Shown here piece by piece: positions 11,319 through 21,000 of a stretch of 64,000 nucleotides of DNA. The position numbers were made by a program, and so were the translations under genes. The notes under the pieces were generated by a model. That model was not told where the DNA came from. It saw only the letters and a program-made list of their open reading frames with translations, and searched no databases. How positions within the stretch are numbered: position 1 is the first letter of the stretch; every line of letters begins with the position of its first letter. The stretch covers positions 89,275,943-89,339,942 of the forward strand of contig CM026386.1 in the NCBI GenBank assembly GCA_014843695.1, read 5' to 3'. This DNA is from Archivesica marissinica. Lineage: Eukaryota; Mollusca; Bivalvia; Venerida; Vesicomyidae.

Positions 11319-12418
11319 CAAATATATTTAGTTACGTCATAGCAACCCAGATTTATGGAATAGTTTACATCTTAATAATGTACATACACTGTACTAATCA
11401 CTTATAAATTGTTCTTAAAAAATTAATATATGTCAGGTCCACTTAATATTAAAGAAAATGAAGAGTGGACAACAATATTTTAACAGAGTGGCATGTTTTC
11501 AAATGTTATTGACAAACTACTTACTATTTCCAACAATAACAATTTTGTAATATATATATTATCTGTATTAGTTAAAAATGTTCAAATTTAACAGATAGTA
11601 ATGTAGAACTTTGATGTTAATAGAGTTTTTATATTGTATTTCTTTCAGATTCCCTGATGATATGGCTTTACTTGATGTACATCAGGATTTTTATCGGAAG
11701 TACCATATTATACAGAATTCAGTTGGCTCAGTTGATGGTACTGATATTAATTGATCAATGATTGTGTGATAACATGGCCAAGAAAATGAAGAGTGGACAA
11801 CAATATTTCAACAGATCAGTTCATGCCTCTGTCAACACCACTTGATTTAAGGACACTAATCTTAGCTGTCATATTTACAGTTTAGAAATCTTGAAAACTG
11901 ATGAAAACTGTGCAACTATCCAGTGATACAAATGAATACTGTTTGGTACTTTTCTTTTATAGACTATAAAGATTTCATTTTGACAAGCGGCACATTTTTA
12001 AAAATTAGGAAAGAATTTTCCGGTCTTAATTTTTGAGATTTAAGGTTTGCACAAATAAAGCAAACAATAGATATTATATATGTACCGGTATGCCAAACAA
12101 GCAATTATATGGTATTGAAGCCTGTGTACAAACAAGATTGTCTATCATACTGTGTTCACTACAGATCTTCAATCTATATCTTGTGCAACAAATCTTCTTT
12201 TACTGTGAAATCAGAAATGTTGATGCAACAAAACACGAAAATAGATTCACAGTAAATATAAGTTATTGTATCAGATTGCATAGGGTGTGACAGACAGACT
12301 TTGATGTGAAAATGTAACTGCTTCAATATACTTCCCACTACACTGTAACAGAAGCTGTAACATTACACAAAGCAACCCGATACAATATATATGTTGATAT
12401 ACATAATACATGAATACC

Positions 12419-12580
12419 TGTGAGTGTTTTACGTTTATTTATTGTAGTTATCAGTTGCCCATTTTAGCGACACCTACTGAAGAGATTAGTTATTTTAGAT
12501 TTGGAGGATAGTGCAATGATGTCTCCTCTGGTTCTTTTACTTGCACTGTGTAAATCACCGGACACAAGACCTCTGTTTAA
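12419..12580 (-). mobile_element. SINE family A, left part (split copy)
   Basis: Tail and body match family A up to CTCTGTTTAA, where a TTAA-flanked element is inserted; the copy resumes at 13153. Confidence 0.7.
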
Positions 12581-13152
12581 AGCAGCATTACATCGTATGA
12601 AATAAAAGATATTTGAAAAATTCTTAGGTATGGGTAGCAATGCTGCTACACACTCTAACATTATACTTTGTATGCTTATGTTCATTTGGTAAACAGTGTT
12701 TTTTTGCGATAAAACAAACTCGAAACCGAAAGTAGGACTTTCCGAGTCGATCGGTCACGCACTTGTTTACAACCGGAACGCATCGCCGCACTTGTTTACA
12801 TTCGGAATGCATCGTCCCCATTTGTCCCACGTTGTCTTTTTTAATTAAATTACTTGATATGTTGATTCATACCTCTGTTAGCTGAGTGAGGGGTTCGCCA
12901 TTAGAGGGAGATAGATAGATAGTATTTCATGTTCAAAATATATACGTTGTTTTTTCTACATCCTCTGTTGTTTCACGCATGCGCACTGGGTGTGCTTACA
13001 TTTCATTTGTTGATAAACAAATTCGCGTATACGACGGTTTAAATTTATTGGAATTTTATCGTTTCTGAGCGACTATTTCGATTTTTGTAAACACACATAC
13101 ATTAGTATTTATATTTTACCCAAAACATCCTTTATTACGATGTAATGTTGCT
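12581..13152. mobile_element. 572-bp MITE inserted at TTAA in a SINE
   Basis: Ends AGCAGCATTACATCGTA and its imperfect reverse complement TACGATGTAATGTTGCT are terminal inverted repeats, with weaker similarity continuing inward for about 40 bp. TTAA flanks both sides (12577-12580 and 13153-13156), and the SINE sequence resumes exactly after it. No coding sequence is seen inside. TTAA duplications are typical of piggyBac-type elements; the ends do not match a family I can name. Confidence 0.65.
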
Positions 13153-13225
13153 TTAAATTCTCATCTGAAAGACTATGATTTTATTCATTTTAGTATGGCA
13201 TAGCGGGGTATCGAACATGGTAAAA
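13153..13225 (-). mobile_element. SINE family A, right part (split copy)
   Basis: TTTAAATTCTCATCTGAAAG through GGGGTATCGAACATGG corresponds to the head-proximal part that follows GGTTTAAAGT in intact copies. Confidence 0.65.
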
Positions 13226-13296
13226 AGCCCATGTGATCTAGTTTTTTATTGTTTTTTCTTTCTTGTTCCTACGATATAATTATAAGAGGATATGTG

Positions 13297-13441
13297 TTTG
13301 TTTCAGTGTATGATCGAATAATATTTCACTGAATGAACATTGAAAGCATTTATTACCAAGTGTGAAGCTAGTCACGAGTGGTATTAATAGCTTTCTATGT
13401 TTATGAGTAAAATATTATTCGATCATTCACTTAAACAAACA
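13297..13441. repeat. Inverted repeat, about 30-bp arms
   Basis: GTATGATCGAATAATATTT at 13307-13330 pairs with AAATATTATTCGATCATTC at 13402-13425, and flanking TTTGTTT/AAACAAA extends the stem. The roughly 75-bp spacer makes it MITE-like. Confidence 0.65.
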
Positions 13442-14049
13442 AATTTTCTTTTTATTTTGGCTGAAAAGTGTTTTTATGATAGAAAATGATGCAACTGTGC
13501 CATGAGCTAAATCGTACTTAGACAACAGTATGTGACGTCATAAAAAGACGTAATAAATGACTTTGCTCGAGTCTGTAAACGTACATGCTGCCAACATTTC
13601 AACAAACACATTCTTTGTACCACAAATTCAAAGCATTGTTACTTTTAGCTTCCTACTTAATCCTTTTCATTATGTATGTTATTGTATGTTATATGTGATT
13701 TATGGTTTGCAATAAATATTGTTTAAACCAATTCATCTTGGCAATTCTGTGATAATTCTATTCCATATAATTATGCGAGGATTAAAAACTGCATTACCCA
13801 TATTATCAGTAATGTTACAAGTGTCAATATGTATCTCTATATGTATTATAAAATTGTATTGGGGTATATTTGCAGTGACATTATAAATAATGAAATTTAG
13901 AATAGTTCCGTTGTTTTATTTCTACTTCCTAACATCCATGATTGTGCTGGTTATAATTAGTTTCAATATAACTTACCGACCAAGTTAACTTGACAACAAT
14001 GTTGTAGTTAAAGCGACCATTTATCATCGTCTTTGATCTGTTGTTTTTG

Positions 14050-14142
14050 AGCTTAATTATCGTCGCTACCGGTTGCCCATATGAGCGACGCCTCTTGAAG
14101 AGATTAGTCATTTTAGATTTTTGAGGATATTGCAGTGACAGA
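14050..14142 (-). mobile_element. SINE family A, left part interrupted by another SINE
   Basis: GTCGCTACCGGTTGCCCATA through GATATTGCAGTGACAGAG matches family A; the rest resumes near 14398. Confidence 0.7.
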
Positions 14143-14397
14143 GGGGTATGTGGTCGATTGGTTAATGTTGTTGACTTCGAATCACTTGCCCCTCACAGCT
14201 GATGTTTAGACTCTCACCGGGGGTGTCGGATTATTTCGTGCGAGGAAACTATTCGGAATGTTTGTGGTTCTAAGCAGGTGACCTTTCACACTTGACATAC
14301 TGTTTGGAGGGGCGCTCAGGATTTTCCTCCACCAATAATAGCTGGAAAGTCACCATATTACTTGAGCAGTTGGTGATACATTAAACCCCAAAAACAA
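14143..14397 (+). mobile_element. tRNA-derived SINE (family C) nested in a SINE
   Basis: The head (GTGGTCGATTGGTTAATGTT, then a decayed B box), the body (GGAGGGGCGCTCAGGATTTTCC), and the tail TTAAACCCCAAAAACAAACA resemble the copy at 60780-61035. It is flanked by ACAGAG on both sides, a likely target-site duplication inside the older family A copy. Confidence 0.65.
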
Positions 14398-14510
14398 ACA
14401 GAGACCCATGCCAGAGTATTATCTTGTTGTTTTTTTTACGTGCACGGTGTTATTCACTGACTTAAAGACTGATGATCGAACCTTGGATCTACAGATTAAT
14501 GTGTTCACCA
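14398..14510 (-). mobile_element. SINE family A, right part of interrupted copy
   Basis: AGAGACCCATGCCAGAGT through ATGATCGAACCTTGG continues the family A consensus after the nested insertion, with loss of part of the body. Confidence 0.6.
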
Positions 14511-15230
14511 CTGGAGTATTGACCTGTCTGTATTTGATGTATTAATCTGATCACACAGATATATACGACTACTGTTTGACCAGTCTATGACAGCCTGTAT
14601 ATTATATATGCTAGAATCGCCGGTATAAAAATACATGCTGTGATACAAACGTGTGTATTAATGAATGGCATCTATTCAGTATTTACATCACTAGATATTG
14701 TGGTAACATGTAAATACCGTAGGCCCTATTCAGTTGCTTCAACATTATTTAGAGACATAAATCTGGAACATACCCTTGAAAATGAAATAATATTTAACAA
14801 CATATTCCTATTAGCAATGAAGTTTTGGGGTGGCAGCAATGTTTTACATTTACGCAAAAACGATGTATAAGTATAATAAAAAATCTGACATGTTTAACAA
14901 TTCAGTATATGAAAACAACGTATCAGATTTTAAATACTGTTGCACGATGGAAACATACCCGTTATACTGAAATAGATTATTATACATTCACAGTAACAAG
15001 GAAGATTTAGTGGGGCCATGTTTTCCATTCCAATACCGGCGTGTTAACAAATCTGAAAAACTTCTACGGATTTGACCAACTACGTCATAGTGGATTTAAT
15101 ATAGATTGCATGCCTTCGTGTAAGGTTTAATTCGATATAAGAAATATTAACATATTCCAAGAAATAAAGAAGTTATGAATAATATATACAGGGGCGCCGT
15201 GTTTTAAACATGTCCGATGTTGACATTTGC
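14511..15230. other. Interior of Harbinger-like region, nothing further recognised
   Basis: AT-rich with short open frames of no recognisable similarity. Confidence 0.4.
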
Positions 15231-15813
15231 GTGCACCGGAAGTTTAAATTTCAGACTGTGTCACTGTTATTACGGTCGTACGACGAAAGAAAATCTTAAC
15301 TGCGACCGAAGATTTACGACCATGTTGATAAAATGGTCGTACGATTGTCGCAGGAAACATCGCAAGTAGTCTTAAGATAAGACCGACTTGCGACCGACGT
15401 TGTTGATAAAACGGGGCCCAAAGGCGTAATAAAATCTGAACGAAACAAATGGCAGCAACTTCTTGAAGTCAAAATCCCTTGAACTATGTATGGAAGTCAG
15501 CTTCAGGATTACAGTTCATATCGAATGTCCCTTATTATGTATACCAAGTGTCATTGTAAGGAATATGTGATGAAAGGATTGATAGCACATATGGTTCGCC
15601 GGCGGCGAGGGTAAATAAGCTCAATCATCAAGGATTGAATAAAAACATGCCAAATTGTATTATTCCAGAATAGATTTAGACAGTTATACTACAATTACTA
15701 TTCCTTCAGACATCATAGTTTCAGTTTAGACCTCATGTACATGTATTAAACGTAATTATTGCTGCACATATTTCAATCTTGGGGAATATATATATATATA
15801 TACATGTACATAC

Positions 15814-16101
15814 AATTCACGTAAAGCTTCAGGTCTGCTGTAGATGGGTGTCCTGAGTTGTAGGTATTGCTTCCCACACATGTGTATATCCCAGCGTCAA
15901 GACACGTCACAGCACGATGGTTATGTGTCAGAGATTTTGTATTTGCCTGTGTCTGGATAGCATCGGTACGGAACAGAGAAATATTCGATGCGGGATTGCT
16001 TGCTACATTACAGACAAATGGTACGTCCGTGTTCTCATCCACAGTAACCGTATCTTGACCTTCAAATCCTGACACATAGAAACTCTCTATACTGGCCTTA
16101 A
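15814..16101 (-). CDS. Ig domain 9 exon (core Trp missing)
   Basis: The 288-bp phase 1-1 exon has both Ig cysteines, in VPFVCNVASNP and DAGIYTCVGSN. The C-strand tryptophan is absent: the equivalent stretch reads NISLFRTD. An additional Cys lies in AVTCLDAG. The pattern DAGIYTC is diagnostic for the Ig F strand, so the call does not rest on the Trp. The acceptor reads GCATTTCAG and the donor GTATGT; a (TA)n run lies just inside the intron at 15786-15801. Loss of the Trp is tolerated in some Ig domains but is unusual among the domains here. Confidence 0.8.
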
Positions 16102-16124
16102 CTGAAATGCAGAATTAAAAGGTT

Positions 16125-16380
16125 TATAAATATATTCAAAGTATAATTATATTGTAATGTATTAACTTCTTTCCTTTCTTCCTAAATATGCTTGAAATAC
16201 ATGTATAAAACTTTGAGGTAATTTTAAAATTGATATGTCTCTTATATCACTTTCAACTTGAAATGATATTTTCCTATATATATTCAAAGTATAATTATAT
16301 TGTAATGTATCAACTTCTTTCCTTCTAAATTAGGCTTGAATTACATGTATAAAAACATGTATAAAAACATGTATAAAACT
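16125..16380. repeat. Tandem duplication of about 152 bp
   Basis: TATTCAAAGTATAATTATAT followed by GTAATGTATCAACTTCTTTCC occurs near 16130 and again near 16282, each followed by an ATTACATGTATAAAA-type stretch. Confidence 0.7.
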
Positions 16381-16423
16381 TAAAAGTGAATTTAAAATAG
16401 ATTAATGGTTTTATATATATATA

Positions 16424-17951
16424 CTGAACCAAAAAAGAAACTTTCGCAAAGTAGGTCTTAAACTTACACGGTTAAATACAACATGTAGAACAATTTGTAT
16501 ATGTAGTAGTTTACACTGACGTCCTACTTTGGGAAATCGGTCAGATAATCACCTCATGTCGAACGATATCGTCTGTTTTGACAAAACCTCCATGTTCACG
16601 TGCACGCACGGGGTGGACATATCTGGTTTACATGTGTTAACTTTTTTCACTGCAAGTTATTGCACTTGACGAATACAGTCATAAAAATACCTAAACACCT
16701 TTATATCGATACAATTTGGGCAAATTTTCGATGCCTCGAATTGCGAAACATTTAAGAGAGAGAGCCGTTGGGATGCTGGAGGCTGGAGCTTCAACGGAAG
16801 AGGTTGCTGCGCACGTTGGATCATCTGTGCAGGCAGTTAGAAGTCTGAGACGGCGGTTTGTGCAGACCAGAAGCACGGAAGATCTTCCACGTAGCGGTAG
16901 ACCACGTGTAACCACGCCGGCGCAAGACCGCTATATTTTGAACCAACATTTACGAAATCGTTTTTTAACTGCAACAGCGTCTGTCACCCCAGGTACTTAT
17001 AACCCCAGGATTTCCGCTCAAACCGTACGAAATCGTTTGGCTGAGAACAATTTACGTGCACGTCGTCCCTACGTCGGAACAGTATTAACGGATCGTCATC
17101 GCCGTGACAGGCTTCAATGGGCTGATAGACACATCAACTGGACAAGGCAAGACTGGCGGACGATTCTTTTTTCAGATGAATCCAGGTTTGCATTGTCCAA
17201 TAGTGATGGTCGGATCAGGGTCTACCGACGTAGGAATGAACGTTACGCTGACTGTTGCGTTCTTCAGCGGGATCGTTTTGGCGGTGGGGGTTCCGTGATG
17301 GTCTGGGCCGGAATAAGTTATGGGTATCTTACCCAATTAGTGGTCATTGATGGCAATTTGAATGCTCAAAAGTATAGAGACCGTGTCCTTGCCCCACACC
17401 TTGTTCCTCTCTTACGAAATCACGGCGTTATTTCTGTGTTTCAGCAAGACAACGCCAGACCTCACGTCGCCCGTGACAATATCCAGTTCTTGCGAAACAA
17501 CAATATTGATTTCATAGACGACTGGCCCTCAAAAAGCCCGGATCTAAATCCCATCGAGCACCTTTGGGATAATCTTGACACACGTGTACGGCAACGGCAA
17601 AATCCGCCTGGTAACGTCAATGAGCTCCCTGACGCTTTGCTAGAAGAGTGGAATAATATACCACAGGCTCAAATTAATAATCTCATCCACTCAATGCGTC
17701 GTCGCTGCCAAGCTGTTAGCAATGCTCGCGGTGGGCATAATCGTTACTAAAGCAAATAAAAATTGAATCGACACCTACCTCAAATGAAATTGAAAAATCC
17801 AATGAAATTGATAATTTTCAGACTGTAAATGAACTTTGATGAATTGATTTTAAATTATTGTGCAATAACAAATACGAATAAAAACTGTTAATATACACAT
17901 ATGTGGAAACAGTCCCATTGAAGTCTCGCGAAAGTTTCTTTTTTGGTTCAG
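16424..17951 (+). mobile_element. Tc1/mariner-like transposon, apparently intact
   Basis: The element is 1528 bp. Its ends CTGAACCAAAAAAGAAACTT and the exact reverse complement at 17928-17951 form perfect inverted repeats of at least 24 bp, continuing GCGA/TCGC inward. TA lies on each side (16422-16423 and 17952-17953), the standard target duplication. It carries one uninterrupted transposase gene and sits in the intron between Ig9 and Ig8, transcribed opposite to the host gene. Confidence 0.92.
16731..17750 (+). CDS. Tc1/mariner-family transposase (DD35E spacing)
   Basis: The 339-residue enzyme, counted from the ATG at 16731 (MPRIAKHL), cuts and pastes the element at TA sites in the nucleus. 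The N-terminal part (residues 1-110) contains paired helix-turn-helix DNA-binding regions, beginning RERAVGMLEAGASTEEVAAH and including the GRPR linker (SGRPRVTT). The catalytic domain has LFSDESRF (first Asp), FQQDNARPHVA (second Asp) and SPDLNPIEHLWD (Glu), plus the FGGGGSVMVWAGIS Gly-rich block. I count 35 residues between the second Asp and the Glu, one more than the 34 of classical Tc1 because of a doubled Asp in IDDWPS. Length is normal for the family and no stop interrupts it, so it could be active. An upstream TTG in frame is ignored in favour of the first ATG. Confidence 0.92.
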   Translation: MPRIAKHLRERAVGMLEAGASTEEVAAHVGSSVQAVRSLRRRFVQTRSTEDLPRSGRPRVTTPAQDRYILNQHLRNRFLTATASVTPGTYNPRISAQTVRNRLAENNLRARRPYVGTVLTDRHRRDRLQWADRHINWTRQDWRTILFSDESRFALSNSDGRIRVYRRRNERYADCCVLQRDRFGGGGSVMVWAGISYGYLTQLVVIDGNLNAQKYRDRVLAPHLVPLLRNHGVISVFQQDNARPHVARDNIQFLRNNNIDFIDDWPSKSPDLNPIEHLWDNLDTRVRQRQNPPGNVNELPDALLEEWNNIPQAQINNLIHSMRRRCQAVSNARGGHNRY

Positions 17952-18029
17952 TATATATTATATATAATTTTCAACTGGAAACTAATATGTTCCCATTATT
18001 TATCACAAGATCTGCCTCACTCGTTAGAT

Positions 18030-21000
18030 AACACAGTTATCAAGAATGGATTCCCTGGTTCCGTGTGCATTATCTGGGACATAAGCTGCATCACCATTGT
18101 CTATGATTAACAGATTATGTCTGCATTATCTGGGACATAAGCTGCATCACCATTGTCCATGATTAACAGATTCCGTATGCATTATCTGGGACATAAGCTG
18201 CATCACCATTGTCTATGATTAACAGATGTCGTCTGCATTATCTGGGACATAAGTTGCATCACCATTGTCTATGATTAAAAGATTCCGTCTGCATTATCTG
18301 GGACATAAGCTGCACCACCATTGTCTATGATTAACAACATATTCCGTGTGCATTATCTGGGACATAAGCTGCATCACCATTGTCTATGATTAACAGATGT
18401 CGTGTGCATTATCTGGGACATAAGCTGTATCACCATTGTCTATGATTAACAGATGTCGTGTGCATTGTCTGGGACATAAGCTGCATCACCATTGTCTATG
18501 ATTAACAGATGTCGTGTGCATTATCTGGGACAAAAGCTGTATCACCATTGTCTATGATTAACAGATGTCGTGTGCATTATCTGGGACATAAGCTGCATCA
18601 CCATTGTCTATGATTAACAGATGTCGTGTGCATTATCTGGGACATAAGCTGCATCACCATTGTCTATGATTAACAGATGTCGTGTGCATTATCTGGGACA
18701 TAAGCTGCATCACCATTGTCTATGATTAACAACCTATTCCGTGTGCATTATCTGGCACATAAGCTGCATCACCATTGTCTATGATTAACAGATGTCGTGT
18801 GCATTATCTGGGACATAAGCTGCATCACCATTATCTATGATGAACAGATGTCGTGTGCATTATCTGGGACATAAGCTGCATCACCATTGTCTATGATTAA
18901 CAGATGTCGTGTGCATTATCTGGGACATAAGCTGCATCACCATTGTCTATGATTAACAGATGTCGTGTGCATTATCTGGGACATAAGCTGCATCACCATT
19001 GTCTATGATTAACAACCTATTCCGTGTGCATTATCTGGCACATAAGCTGCATCACCATTGTCTATGATTAACAGATGTCGTGTGCATTATCTGGGACATA
19101 AGCTGCATCACCATTATCTATGATGAACAGATGTCGTGTGCATTATCTGGGACATAAGCTGCATCACCATTGTCTATGATTAACAGATGTCGTGTGCATT
19201 ATCTGGGACATAAGCTGCATCACCATTGTCTATGATTAACAGATGTCGTGTGCATTATCTGGGACATAAGCTGCATCACCATTGTCTATGATTAACTGGT
19301 TCCGTGTGCATTATCTGGGACATAAGCTGCATCACCATTGTCTATGATTAACAGATGTCGTGTGCATTATCTGGGACATAAGCTGCATCACCATTGTCTA
19401 TGATTAACAGATTCCGTGTGCATTATCTGGGACATAAGCTGCATCACCATTGTCTATTATTAACAGATGTCGTGTGGATTATCTGGGAAATAAGCTGCAT
19501 CACCATTGTCTATGATTAACATATGTCGTGTGCATTATCTGGGACATAAGCTGCATCACCATTGTCCATGATTAACAGATTCCGTGTGCATTATCTGGGA
19601 CATAAGCTGCATCACCATTGTCTATGATTAACATAATCCGTCTGCATTATCTGGGACATAAGCTGCATCACTATTGTCTATGATTAACAACATATTCCGT
19701 GTGCATTATTTGGGACATAAGCTGCATCACCATTGTCTATGATTAACAGATGTCGTGTGCATTATCTGGGACATAAGCTGCATCACCATTGTCTATGATT
19801 AACAACATATTCCGTGTGCATTATCTGGCACATAAGCTGCATCACCATTGTCTATGATTAACAGATTCCGTGTGCATTATCTGGGACATAAGCTGCATCA
19901 CCATTGTCTATGATTAACAGATGTCGTGTGCATTATCTGGGACATAAGCTGCATCACCATTGTCTATGATTAACAGATGTCGTGTGCATTATCTGGGACA
20001 TAAGCTGCATCACCATTGTCTATGATTAACAACCTATTCCGTGTGCATTATCTGGCACATAAGCTGCATCACCATTGTCTATGATTAACAGATGTCGTGT
20101 GCATTATCTGGGACATAAGCTGCATCACCATTATCTATGATGAACAGATGTCGTGTGCATTATCTGGGACATAAGCTGCATCACCATTGTCTATGATTAA
20201 CAGATGTCGTGTGCATTATCTGGGACATAAGCTGCATCACCATTGTCTATGATTAACAGATGTCGTGTGCATTATCTGGGACATAAGCTGCATCACCATT
20301 GTCTATGATTAACTGGTTCCGTGTGCATTATCTGGGACATAAGCTGCATCACCATTGTCTATGATTAACAGATGTCGTGTGCATTATCTGGGACATAAGC
20401 TGCATCACCATTGTCTATGATTAACAGATTCCGTGTGCATTATCTGGGACATAAGCTGCATCACCATTGTCTATTATTAACAGATGTCGTGTGGATTATC
20501 TGGGAAATAAGCTGCATCACCATTGTCTATGATTAACATATGTCGTGTGCATTATCTGGGACATAAGCTGCATCACCATTGTCCATGATTAACAGATGTC
20601 GTGTGCATTATCTGGGACATAAGCTGCATCACCATTGTCTATGATTAACATAATCCGTCTGCATTATCTGGGACATAAGCTGCATCACTATTGTCTATGA
20701 TTAACAACATATTCCGTGTGCATTATTTGGGACATAAGCTGCATCACCATTGTCTATGATTAACAGATGTCGTGTGCATTATCTGGGACATAAGCTGCAT
20801 CACCATTGTCTATGATTAACAACATATTCCGTGTGCATTATCTGGCACATAAGCTGCATCACCATTGTCTATGATTAACAGATGTCGTGTGCATTATCTG
20901 GGACATAAGCTGCATCACCATTGTCTATGATTAACAACATATTCCGTGTGCATTATCTGAGACATAAGCTGCATCACCATTGTCTATGATTAACAGATGT

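Larger units (their letters stand above)
9634..11755 (+). pseudogene. Harbinger transposase remnant, split and frameshifted
   Basis: Three plus-strand pieces line up in order with a PIF/Harbinger transposase. The first (9634-9831) starts ATG and reads MVAESVHQRRDARIFRAGRD, the usual basic N-terminus, and ends before GTAAAG. The second (about 10752-10824), after TTCATTTCAG, contains EVADLHGVNR, the helix-turn-helix-like ATGS..DLHGVS region, with a stop and frameshift inside. The third (about 11650-11755), after TTTCTTTCAG, reads FPDDMALLDVHQDFYRKYH and then IIQNSVGSVDGTDI, matching the region with the first catalytic Asp, followed at once by a stop. The remaining catalytic residues were not found. 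A short direct repeat (GAAGAGTGGACAACAATATT at 11460 and 11788) disrupts the end. Non-functional. Confidence 0.55.
9445..15419 (+). mobile_element. Decayed PIF/Harbinger-like element
   Basis: The left end (ACCCCATTTTATCAAC at 9450) and right end (GTTGATAAAACGGGGCCC ending near 15419) are inverted, and both are followed inward by repeated GTCGTAAG / CTTAGTTAAGA subterminal words. Near the left end a plus-strand transposase remnant begins. GGGCC-type termini and a GSVDGTDI-like motif fit PIF/Harbinger. The element has been expanded by SINE and MITE insertions. That the two ends belong to one element is inference; they could be separate relics. Confidence 0.5.
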
